44,452 nucleotides of DNA, from NCBI GenBank assembly GCA_035644935.1, contig DASQNO010000014.1, positions 1 to 44,452 on the forward strand, given 5' to 3'. The notes under the pieces were generated by a model, which did no database searches, was not told the origin of the DNA, and was given only the letters and a program-made list of their open reading frames with translations. Positions 1 to 7,411 of this stretch are shown piece after piece. The stretch's first letter is position 1. The number at the start of each line of letters is the position of its first letter. This DNA is from CADCVW01 sp035644935. Its GTDB lineage: Bacteria > Pseudomonadota > Alphaproteobacteria > Sphingomonadales > Sphingomonadaceae. The position numbers and the translations under genes are program-made.

Positions 1-27
1 GACGCCCAGAAAGCCTTTCTTCGATGA
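1..27 (+). CDS. 3' end of upstream gene (probably dxr)
   Basis: Frame 1 is open from the first base and reads DAQKAFLR followed by TGA. The stop overlaps the rseP start as ATGA, so this is the tail of a gene in the same operon. In alphaproteobacteria the gene before rseP is usually dxr (1-deoxy-D-xylulose-5-phosphate reductoisomerase). That identity comes from synteny only; eight residues are too few to recognise. Confidence 0.5.
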   Translation, partial: DAQKAFLR

Positions 28-1160
28 CCGACGCCGCACCCAGTTTCCTGATGACGGCGTTGAGCTTCATCGCCGTGATCGCGCCTTTGGTGTTCGTGCA
101 CGAACTGGGCCACTACATGGTCGGGCGCTGGTTCGGCGTTAAGGCTGAAGCCTTTTCGATCGGCTTCGGGCGCGAGGTCGTGGGCTGGACCGACCGGCGA
201 GGCACGCGGTGGAAGATCGGCTGGCTGCCGCTCGGCGGCTACGTGAAGTTCGCAGGCGACATGAACCCGGCGAGCACGCCAAGCGACGAATGGCTGGCCT
301 TGCCGCCGGAGGAACGGGCCCAAACCTTTCAAGCTAAGACCTTGTGGCAAAGGGCTTTAATCGTCGCCGCCGGCCCGGCCGTCAATTTCCTGGTCGCGAT
401 CCTGATCTTCAGCGCCTTCTTCTGGGCCTTCGGAGTTCCCCGCACGCCGGCCCGCATCGGCGGGTTCGAAGCCGGCAGCCCGGCGGCGGCGGCCGGACTT
501 GCGAAGGGCGACCTCATCAAGAGCATCGGCGGCCGGGAGATCGAGGACTATGACGACCTGAAGCGCTTCGTCGTGCTGCGGCCGAACGCGCGTGTCGACG
601 TGCTCGCCGAACGCGGCGGTCGGGACGTGCTGGTCCCGGTCACGATCGGCGAGATGGTGATGGTCGACCGCTTCGGCGGCCGCGCCAGCTTCGGCAAGCT
701 GGGCGTCATGTCCGACCGGCCGGTTTCGGAACCCGTGCCGGCGCATCGCATTCCGGGCGAGGCGATCGCCCACACGGCGGCGATGGTCGAACTGCTGGTG
801 GACTCGCTGGGCCAGATCGTCACGGGCGCGCGTCCGCTCAAGGAAATGGGCGGCCCGCTGAAGATCGCGCAATATTCGGGCGAACAGGTCGCGTCCGGCT
901 GGCTGCCCTTTGCCGAGTTCGTGGCGTTGATTTCGATTAATCTGGGCTTCATCAACTTGCTGCCAATCCCCATGCTCGATGGGGGTCACCTGACATTCTA
1001 CGCGATCGCAGCCCTTCGCCGCAGGCCCATCAGCCCGCGCGTGATCGACTGGTCGTTTCGCGGCGGTCTGGCGCTGTTGCTGGGGCTGATGATCGTGGTG
1101 ACATTCAACGACTTGGCGTCGTTCGGCCTCTTCTCGGGGCTCGCCCGCTTGATTGGTTAA
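24..1160 (+). CDS. rseP: RseP/RIP site-2 zinc metalloprotease
   Basis: Inner-membrane intramembrane protease of the site-2 family. It cleaves transmembrane segments such as those of anti-sigma factors and leftover signal peptides. The 378-residue length is normal for the short, single-PDZ version. The first membrane helix carries the zinc motif HELGH (residues 26-30). A PDZ-like domain lies around residues 140-215 (GGFEAGSPAAAAGL, then GDLIKSIGG). The C-terminal half has the second catalytic motif LLPIPMLDGGHL and a last membrane helix. The ATG overlaps the upstream stop (ATGA), which supports this start and translational coupling. bamA follows after about 75 bases, the usual arrangement for outer-membrane biogenesis. 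E. coli RseP has two PDZ domains; only one is visible here. Confidence 0.95.
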   Translation: MTDAAPSFLMTALSFIAVIAPLVFVHELGHYMVGRWFGVKAEAFSIGFGREVVGWTDRRGTRWKIGWLPLGGYVKFAGDMNPASTPSDEWLALPPEERAQTFQAKTLWQRALIVAAGPAVNFLVAILIFSAFFWAFGVPRTPARIGGFEAGSPAAAAGLAKGDLIKSIGGREIEDYDDLKRFVVLRPNARVDVLAERGGRDVLVPVTIGEMVMVDRFGGRASFGKLGVMSDRPVSEPVPAHRIPGEAIAHTAAMVELLVDSLGQIVTGARPLKEMGGPLKIAQYSGEQVASGWLPFAEFVALISINLGFINLLPIPMLDGGHLTFYAIAALRRRPISPRVIDWSFRGGLALLLGLMIVVTFNDLASFGLFSGLARLIG

Positions 1161-1235
1161 GCCCGATGGGGCAGGGCAACCGGGGACAAGGGATGGCAGG
1201 CCGCGTGACAACCGGCAGTGTGAGGCGGGGACTGG

Positions 1236-3866
1236 GTGAAGCCGATTAAGACGAAAACCATGCGCGGCCGGGCAACGGCGGCGCTGATGCTTGGCACCGT
1301 TTTGGGAAGCGGCACGGCCGCGTTCGCGCAGGATGCGGGCGCGACGACCGCGGCTGCGGCTCAACCCGCGCCTGCCACGCCCGCGGCGGCACAGGGTACG
1401 ATCCGGTCGATCCGGGTAACGGGCGCGCAGCGGCTCGAGCCGGAGACGGTTCGCGCTTACTCCGGGCTCAATGTCGGGCAGGCCTATGACAACGAAGTGC
1501 TGGACGAGGCGATCCGCACGCTGATCGCCACCGAATTGCTCGCCGACGTCGGCATCAGCGGCGGCGAGACCGGCAACATCGTTCTGGAGGTGCGCGAGAA
1601 TCCGGTGATTAACCGCATCATCCTGGAGGGCAATAAGCGGCTCAAGTCGGACAAGATCACGCCCGAGATAAAGCTTGCGCCGCGCCAGATCTTCACGCGC
1701 ACCAAGGTGCGGACGGACGTTGACCGCATCATCGAGCTCTACCGCCGCCAGGGCCGCTACGCCGCGACGGTAGAGCCCAAGGTGGTGACGCTCGACCAGA
1801 ACCGCGTCGATGTCGTGTTCGAGATCAGCGAAGGACCCAAGTCCAAGGTCCGCGCGATCAACATCATCGGCAACGAGGCGTTTGGCGACGGCCGCCTGCG
1901 GTCGGAGATGGCGACCAAGGAAAGCAGCTTTTTCAGCTTTTTCGGTTCGGGCGACAGCTATGATCCCGATCGCTTGGCATACGACCAGCAGAAGCTTCGC
2001 CAATATTACCTGACGCAGGGCTATGCCGACTTCCGCGTCGTGTCGGCGGTCGCCGAGCTTACCCCCGACAAGCGCGATTTCATCATCACCTACGTCGTCG
2101 AGGAAGGCGATCGCTACAAGTTCGGGGACGTCACAATTGAGTCCGAACTGCGCGACTTCAAGCCCCAGGAACTCAAGAGCTTCCTGCCGATGAAGGCGGG
2201 CGACTGGTTCAACGCCAAGCAGGTCGAGGACACGGTCACCCTGCTCAACGAGACGGCGGGACTGTTCGGCTACGCGTTCGCGGACATCCGCCCGAACTAC
2301 CGGCGCGACAAGGACGCCAAGACGATGACGTTGACGTTCAACGTCGGCGATGCGCCGCGTACCTACATCGAACGCATCGACATCGCGGGCAACACCTACA
2401 CGCAGGACAAGGTGCTGCGCCGCGAGTTCCGCCTGAACGAGGGCGACGCGTTCAACACCATCCGCGTCAAGCGTTCGCGCGATCGCATCCAGTCGCTCGG
2501 TTTCTTCCAGGAGAATATCGAGATCGAGCAGCGCCCCGGGTCGGCACCCGACCGCATCATCTTGGGCGTCGATGTCGAGGAGCGCGCGACCGGCGAGCTG
2601 CAGCTGTCGGCGGGCTTCTCGAGCCTTGAGAATTTCATTCTCAACCTGTCGATCGCGCAGCGCAATTTCCGCGGCAAGGGCCAGACCGTCCGTGCATCGG
2701 CCAACTATTCGACCTACTCCAAGTCGCTCGAGCTCGGCTTCACCGAACCCTATCTGTTCGACCGCAACATCGGCCTTGGCGGCGAGGTTTACCGGCGCGA
2801 CCTGTCGAGCTTCAACATCCTCAACAACGAACGCAACACGACGTACGAACAGGTGACGACGGGCGGCGGCTTGACCGTCACGGTGCCCGTCACCGAGTAC
2901 ATCTTGGGCGCGCTGCGGTACAACCTGAACTTCGACGACGTGTCTCTGGACCGTAATACGTTCTTCACCGACGGCGTCTGCGATCCCCTGCGTGCAGGCC
3001 GCTTTCTGTGCGACGCGATTGGCAAGCGGACAACCTCCGCAGCCGGCTATTCGCTACTCTTCAGCAATCTCAACAGCGCGCAGCGTCCGTCGGCGGGCCA
3101 GCGGATCGTCCTGACGCAGGACTTCGCGGGCCTTGGCGGCGACGTGAAGTATATCCGCACGCGCCTAGACGGGACGAAGTACTTCAACCTGTTCAACTCG
3201 GGCTTCATCTTCTCCGCGCACGCCGAAGGGGGTTACATCCATCCCCTTCAGAAGAGCCGCACGCCCAGCCAGGATGCCGTTCGCCTTACCGATCGCTTCT
3301 TCGGGCCGCAGCTTCGCGGATTCGACATCCGAGGAATCGGGCCTCGCGTGCAGCGGCTGCCGATCGCACCGGACGGCACGGTGATCATGGAGCGGGACCG
3401 AATCCAGGACGACGCAGTTGGCGGCCGTGCCTACTACATGGCACGTGCGGAGATCGAGGTTCCCCTGGGCGCTGGTGCCCGCGATCTCGGCTTGCGCCCT
3501 TCGGCTTTCATCGACGTCGGGTCGCTGTTCGGCCTACGCGACCTTACCGTCGCCAATGGCGGCTTAACGGACTTCCCCGGGTTTCGTGACTGCTTGCCCG
3601 TTGCGGTGCCGGGTCAGCCGACCGCGCCTGGCACGACGGTTCCCGGCAACGGCACCTGTCCCGAGGGCACAACCCCCGGCGCGGTTCGCGACCGCTTTAC
3701 CGAACGGTACGTCGGGGACAGCCCGAAGCCCCGCGTGTCGATCGGCGTTGGTGTCAACTGGAACTCGCCGTTCGGTCCCTTCCGCATCGACCTCGCGCGG
3801 GCGCTGATCAAGCAGAAGGGCGACGATACGAAGCTGTTCAATTTCAATGTAGGAACGGCGTTTTAA
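1236..3866 (+). CDS. bamA: BamA outer-membrane protein assembly factor
   Basis: Central subunit of the BAM complex, which folds beta-barrel proteins into the outer membrane. A signal peptide (hydrophobic stretch ending AAFA, then QDAG) is followed by a low-complexity Ala/Pro linker, five POTRA repeats over roughly residues 55-430 (first begins TIRSIRVTGAQRLEPETV), and an Omp85 barrel to the C terminus, which ends in Phe (NFNVGTAF). The loop-6 motif appears as LRGF in 'PQLRGFDIRGIGPR', in place of the usual VRGF. Two barrel loops carry cysteine pairs (VCDPLRAGRFLC; and C..C around residues 789 to 810), possibly disulfides. The GTG at 1236 gives a Lys-rich n-region and is used here; an ATG 24 bases downstream would also leave a working signal peptide. 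It lies between rseP and skp. Confidence 0.95.
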   Translation: MKPIKTKTMRGRATAALMLGTVLGSGTAAFAQDAGATTAAAAQPAPATPAAAQGTIRSIRVTGAQRLEPETVRAYSGLNVGQAYDNEVLDEAIRTLIATELLADVGISGGETGNIVLEVRENPVINRIILEGNKRLKSDKITPEIKLAPRQIFTRTKVRTDVDRIIELYRRQGRYAATVEPKVVTLDQNRVDVVFEISEGPKSKVRAINIIGNEAFGDGRLRSEMATKESSFFSFFGSGDSYDPDRLAYDQQKLRQYYLTQGYADFRVVSAVAELTPDKRDFIITYVVEEGDRYKFGDVTIESELRDFKPQELKSFLPMKAGDWFNAKQVEDTVTLLNETAGLFGYAFADIRPNYRRDKDAKTMTLTFNVGDAPRTYIERIDIAGNTYTQDKVLRREFRLNEGDAFNTIRVKRSRDRIQSLGFFQENIEIEQRPGSAPDRIILGVDVEERATGELQLSAGFSSLENFILNLSIAQRNFRGKGQTVRASANYSTYSKSLELGFTEPYLFDRNIGLGGEVYRRDLSSFNILNNERNTTYEQVTTGGGLTVTVPVTEYILGALRYNLNFDDVSLDRNTFFTDGVCDPLRAGRFLCDAIGKRTTSAAGYSLLFSNLNSAQRPSAGQRIVLTQDFAGLGGDVKYIRTRLDGTKYFNLFNSGFIFSAHAEGGYIHPLQKSRTPSQDAVRLTDRFFGPQLRGFDIRGIGPRVQRLPIAPDGTVIMERDRIQDDAVGGRAYYMARAEIEVPLGAGARDLGLRPSAFIDVGSLFGLRDLTVANGGLTDFPGFRDCLPVAVPGQPTAPGTTVPGNGTCPEGTTPGAVRDRFTERYVGDSPKPRVSIGVGVNWNSPFGPFRIDLARALIKQKGDDTKLFNFNVGTAF

Positions 3867-3909
3867 CCCGTTCCCGCGTCTCCCTATTCACAAGCACAGG
3901 ATCTTTCTC

Positions 3910-4497
3910 ATGAAGTCACTACTCGCCGCATCGGCCATCTCCGTAGCCCTTCTCGCCGCGCCCGCGTCGGCGCAGCGGCTCAGCCCCACCGCCGTGGCCG
4001 TGGTCGACACCGACCGCATCTCGCGCGAATGCACCGCGTGCCGCGCCGCGCAAACGCAGCTTCAGACGCAGGGCACCACGCTTCGCACGCGCGCCCAGAC
4101 GCTGCAAACGCAACTGCAAACCTCGGGTCAGCCAATTCAGACGGCAGTGAACGCTTTGAACGGGAAGCAGCCGGACGCCGCCCTGCAGGGCCGGATCACC
4201 GCCTTTCAGGCGCAGCAGCGCAACGCGGCGCAGGAGATCGAGCGCGGGGAGCAGAACTTCCGTTCGATCCAGGCAAATGTCAGCCGGCAGATTAGCGAGC
4301 GGCTGATCCCGATCATCAACACGGTTTCGGCGGCTCGCGGCGCGTCGGTCACCGTTGACCGTGGCGCCGTTCTCTTCGCCGCGCCGACGCTGGACATCAC
4401 CAACGACGTCCTGGCCCAACTCAACCAGCAGCTGCCCAGCGTCAGTGTAACGCCGCTGCCCGCCGCGCCGCAGGCTGCGCGTCCGCAGGGTCGCTAA
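3910..4497 (+). CDS. skp: Skp/OmpH family periplasmic chaperone
   Basis: Periplasmic holdase that keeps unfolded outer-membrane proteins soluble on their way to BAM. It has a clean signal peptide (MKSLLAASAISVALLAAPASA, cleavage before Q). The next segment, 'AVAVVDTDRI', matches the beta-strand opening of OmpH proteins. The middle is a Gln/Thr-rich predicted coiled coil (about residues 45-130) and the C terminus is Pro/Ala-rich. At 195 residues it is slightly longer than E. coli Skp because of that tail. Two cysteines (ECTACRAA) sit just after the first strand. An AGGA ribosome-binding sequence precedes the ATG. The location between bamA and fabZ is the conserved one. Confidence 0.88.
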   Translation: MKSLLAASAISVALLAAPASAQRLSPTAVAVVDTDRISRECTACRAAQTQLQTQGTTLRTRAQTLQTQLQTSGQPIQTAVNALNGKQPDAALQGRITAFQAQQRNAAQEIERGEQNFRSIQANVSRQISERLIPIINTVSAARGASVTVDRGAVLFAAPTLDITNDVLAQLNQQLPSVSVTPLPAAPQAARPQGR

Positions 4498-4501
4498 GCT
4501 A

Positions 4502-4966
4502 ATGACGGACGTCGCTATGACCACGCTCGACGTTCGGCGGGTCATGGCGGCGATCCCGCACCGCTACCCGATGCTGCTGGTCGACCGGATCGAGAGCATC
4601 GATCCCGCCAAATCCATCGTCGGCATCAAGGCGGTATCGGTCAACGAAGATTTCTTCAATGGTCATTTCCCCGGCCGCCCGATCATGCCGGGCGTGCTGA
4701 TCGTGGAGGCACTGGCCCAAGCAGCGGGCGTGCTCGCCGTGCAATCGCTCGGCCTCGAAGGCAGCGGCAAGCTCGTTTACTTCATGGCGATCGAACAGGC
4801 CAAGTTCCGCACTCCCGTGGAGCCCGGTTGCCTTCTTCGGCTCGAGGTCGAGGTCCTGCAGATGCGGTCCAAGGTCTGCCGGTTCGCCGGACGCGCGCTA
4901 GTCGAAGGCAAGCTGGCGGCCGAGGCCAGCTTCACCGCCATGATCGCGGACGCGCCAGCGGCTTAA
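4502..4966 (+). CDS. fabZ: 3-hydroxyacyl-[ACP] dehydratase FabZ
   Basis: Cytoplasmic hot-dog-fold enzyme that dehydrates beta-hydroxyacyl-ACP in each round of fatty-acid elongation. The core reads HRYPMLLVDRI (residues 20-30), then GHFPGRPIMPGV containing the catalytic His55, then VEALAQ with catalytic Glu69. The length of 154 is normal. A second in-frame ATG five codons in (4517) is also possible; the first is used because it sits four bases after the skp stop. In most proteobacteria lpxD separates skp and fabZ and lpxA follows; neither is here. Its TAA stop shares bases with the stop of the convergent btuD. Confidence 0.95.
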   Translation: MTDVAMTTLDVRRVMAAIPHRYPMLLVDRIESIDPAKSIVGIKAVSVNEDFFNGHFPGRPIMPGVLIVEALAQAAGVLAVQSLGLEGSGKLVYFMAIEQAKFRTPVEPGCLLRLEVEVLQMRSKVCRFAGRALVEGKLAAEASFTAMIADAPAA

Positions 4967-5667
4967 CGCGCCTCCGTCCAGCCGCCTCTATCGGCACGCG
5001 CGACACCGAAGACATTTTCGATCGTACCGTTAGCAAATAGCGCATCAGGCCTGCCGTCGGCGACCAGTCGGCCTTCGTCCATTACCAGCATCCGGCGAGC
5101 CAAGCGCACAGCCAGATCGAAGTCGTGCACCGAAACCAAAACCGTCATGCCGCCTTTCGCTTCGTCTTGCAGCCGCTCTACCAGACGCAGCTGCCAGAGC
5201 GGGTCGAGGTTGGCGAACGGCTCGTCCAGCAGCAGCACCGCGGGGGCCGGCAGCAGCGCACGAGCGAGCAGAACGCGGGTGCGCTCGCCGGTGGACAGAG
5301 TGTCGACGCGCCGATCAGCCAGCCGATCCAGCTTCAACCCCGAAAGGACTTCCGCCGCGTCGCCCTTGGTTGCCGTGAGCCGGACGAAATCGCGAACGCT
5401 AAGCGGCCAAGCGAGTTCGCGCGCGGCGGGAACGTAGCCAAGCGATTTCGGGCGCGCAGCGGGCGAGATGTCGTCGATCGATCGCCCCTCGACGCGAACC
5501 TCGCCGGCGGGACCGCCGATACGCGCCAGCGCATGGAGCAGGCTGGTCTTGCCCGCTCCGTTGGGCCCCACCAGAACGGTCAAGCTACCTGCCGCCAAGT
5601 CGAGGTCCGTAGCGGCGAGCCTTCGCCCGAGCGCGACGCCGCGCGCCTGCAGCCCAGGCTTTCTCAC
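4963..5667 (-). CDS. btuD: Cobalamin ABC transporter ATPase BtuD
   Basis: Cytoplasmic ATP-binding subunit of the vitamin B12 importer. It is a 234-residue single ABC domain: Walker A GPNGAGKT, a signature in the variant form LSTGERTRVLLARALL, Walker B VLLLDEPFANLDP and H-loop SVHDFD. The start is taken as the GTG at 5667, which overlaps the btuC stop (GTGA); the open frame continues far upstream through btuC but that part has no ABC homology. It is the last gene of the riboswitch-btuB-btuF-btuC-btuD operon. The C terminus runs into fabZ from the opposite strand so that the two TAA stops share the sequence TTAA. Confidence 0.88.
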   Translation of the reverse strand: MRKPGLQARGVALGRRLAATDLDLAAGSLTVLVGPNGAGKTSLLHALARIGGPAGEVRVEGRSIDDISPAARPKSLGYVPAARELAWPLSVRDFVRLTATKGDAAEVLSGLKLDRLADRRVDTLSTGERTRVLLARALLPAPAVLLLDEPFANLDPLWQLRLVERLQDEAKGGMTVLVSVHDFDLAVRLARRMLVMDEGRLVADGRPDALFANGTIENVFGVARADRGGWTEAR

Positions 5668-6632
5668 AACGCCACTCGCCCACGCGATTTCACCACCAGC
5701 CGCACGAACAAGGGAGCGCCGATCAGCGCCGTCACCACGCCGACGGGCAGCGCGCGGCCGAGGGGGGCTAGCCGAACCAGGAGGTCGGCGCCCAGCATCA
5801 GCGCCGCGCCCAGCGCCGCCGCCGGCCACACGGCCCTTCCCGGATGTTGGCCGGTCCACGCCCTGGCGATCACCGGGGCGACGAGCCCGACGAACCCCAC
5901 CGCGCCGCACACCGCCACGCACGCGCCGACGCCCAGCGCGGTCGCCGCGATCACCACCGCGCGGGTGCGCGCGGGATCGTCGCCGATGGACTGCGCCACC
6001 TCCTCGCCGAGCGCCAGCCGGTCGAGCCGCGCGACCTGCGTCGCCAGCAGCGCCAGCGCGACGCCCGCGCCGCATGCGGCCACCGCCAGCTGCGGCAGGC
6101 TGCGGTCGACGAAGGAGCCCATCAGCCACTGGAACGCGTCGTAGAAGGCGAAGGGGGAGGGGGCGAGCGCCAAAGCCAGCGCGGTCGCGGCGCCCGCCAG
6201 CGCGCTGATCGCGACACCGGCCAGTAGCAGCGTCGCCGCCTCCGCGCGCGGGCCGGCGAGCGCCAGGAGAAGCGCCAAGGCCGCGCCCGCGCCGACGGTG
6301 CCGCCGACGGTGAAACCGAACGGCCCCGTCGCGCCCAGCAGATAGGCGGCGACCACCGCGCCCAGCGCGGCGCCGCTCGACGTCCCCGTGATGTCGGGGG
6401 ACGCCAGCGGGTTGGCGAACAGCGCCTGCACCGCCGCCCCGCTGGCGCCCAGCGTGGCGCCGTAGATCAGCGCCAGCGCGGCGCGCGGCAGCCGCAATTC
6501 GAAAAGAATCGTCGCGGCGAGCGGCGCATCCGTCCGCGCTAGCGCGAGCAGATCGCCCGCGGGGAGCAGCAGCGACAGCGCGAACAGCAGCGCAAGGGCG
6601 CCGACCGCCGCAAGCGCCGCCCCCCGCGTCAC
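5664..6632 (-). CDS. btuC: Cobalamin ABC transporter permease BtuC (FecCD family)
   Basis: Inner-membrane permease of the B12 importer, 322 residues, with about ten hydrophobic helices. Family landmarks are LRLPRAALALIYGATLGASG near residue 48, then 'NPLASPDITG', 'GVAISAL', 'WLMGSF' and the C-terminal 'GAVGFVGLVAPVIAR', which forms the coupling helix in FecCD proteins. The GTG start at 6632 overlaps the btuF stop (GTGA); the ORF extends further upstream but without similarity. It partners with BtuD immediately downstream. The FecCD family also transports iron siderophores; the cobalamin assignment rests on the upstream riboswitch and the BtuB-like receptor. Confidence 0.88.
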   Translation of the reverse strand: MTRGAALAAVGALALLFALSLLLPAGDLLALARTDAPLAATILFELRLPRAALALIYGATLGASGAAVQALFANPLASPDITGTSSGAALGAVVAAYLLGATGPFGFTVGGTVGAGAALALLLALAGPRAEAATLLLAGVAISALAGAATALALALAPSPFAFYDAFQWLMGSFVDRSLPQLAVAACGAGVALALLATQVARLDRLALGEEVAQSIGDDPARTRAVVIAATALGVGACVAVCGAVGFVGLVAPVIARAWTGQHPGRAVWPAAALGAALMLGADLLVRLAPLGRALPVGVVTALIGAPLFVRLVVKSRGRVAL

Positions 6633-7411
6633 CGCGCCAGCGCCCGCCGCAGGCGCAGAATCTCGGGCAGCAGCGTCGGCCCCGCGCACGTCCACCGCCG
6701 CCCGTCGGTGGGCAGCGTGCGAGCGCGCGCGACCCGCCGCGCCGCCGGGTGCCGAAGCCACCCCGTCGCGGAGGACATCTGCCCGGCGCGGTAACGGCTT
6801 TGCACGACCACGGTCGGAGGCCGCGTCAGCATCGCTTCCAGCGTGACCTGATCGCCCGCCACCGAGCGCTGCGCGAGCCCCGCCAGCCGCAGCCACGCCG
6901 CGCCCAGACTCGACGGCGAGAGCGTCCGCCCCGCACCGTCGAGCCACATCGCGTCCACGGCGCCGCCAGGCGCGTTCCTGACCGCGGATCGCATAGAGGC
7001 GACGATCGCCTCCGCCCGCCCGACATTGCCTGTGGCCCGCCCGACCCTGCGAACCGAAGCCGCGATGTCCGCCAGGCTGGCGGGGTAGGGGAGCACCAGC
7101 AGGCGCGCGCCGACCGCCGCGGCGAGCCGCGCCTGATCCCGCCCGGCGCTGCCCATCGTCACCACCAGGGCGGGTCGCCGCGCCGCCGCAGCCAGCATCG
7201 AGCCGTCATTGGCCGGGTAGCGGCGCGCCTGCCGCCACAGGGCCAATTCTTCGGGCAGGTGCGACAAATAGCTGACGCCGCGCACCTGGTCCGGACGCGC
7301 GACGAGCAGCACCAGCTCGTCCGTGCACAGGTTCAGCGACACGACGCCGCCCGTCGCACCCGGCGCGGCGGCGAGCAGGCTAATCGCCGAAGCGAACGCG
7401 AACGCCGCCAT
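6629..7411 (-). CDS. btuF: Cobalamin-binding periplasmic protein BtuF
   Basis: Periplasmic substrate-binding protein of the BtuCDF importer, 260 residues. A short signal peptide (MAAFAFASAISLLAAAPGATG) leads into 'GGVVSLNLCTDELVLLV', the opening of class III binding proteins. It continues with 'VRGVSYLS' and 'PALVVTMGS', then a long central helix and the second lobe with 'RPPTVVVQSRYRAG'. The ATG at 7411 is chosen because GGGAGGA lies 7 bases upstream on the minus strand; the start falls 32 bases inside the end of btuB, so translation is probably coupled. Similar proteins bind haem or siderophores; context favours cobalamin. Confidence 0.85.
   Translation of the reverse strand: MAAFAFASAISLLAAAPGATGGVVSLNLCTDELVLLVARPDQVRGVSYLSHLPEELALWRQARRYPANDGSMLAAAARRPALVVTMGSAGRDQARLAAAVGARLLVLPYPASLADIAASVRRVGRATGNVGRAEAIVASMRSAVRNAPGGAVDAMWLDGAGRTLSPSSLGAAWLRLAGLAQRSVAGDQVTLEAMLTRPPTVVVQSRYRAGQMSSATGWLRHPAARRVARARTLPTDGRRWTCAGPTLLPEILRLRRALAR

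Noticed and set aside
357..2003. Long minus-strand open frame of 548 codons opposite rseP and bamA
   Set aside because: It is the shadow of high-GC coding DNA: two genes with clear motifs lie on the other strand, and its translation is Arg/Asp/His-rich with no domain pattern.
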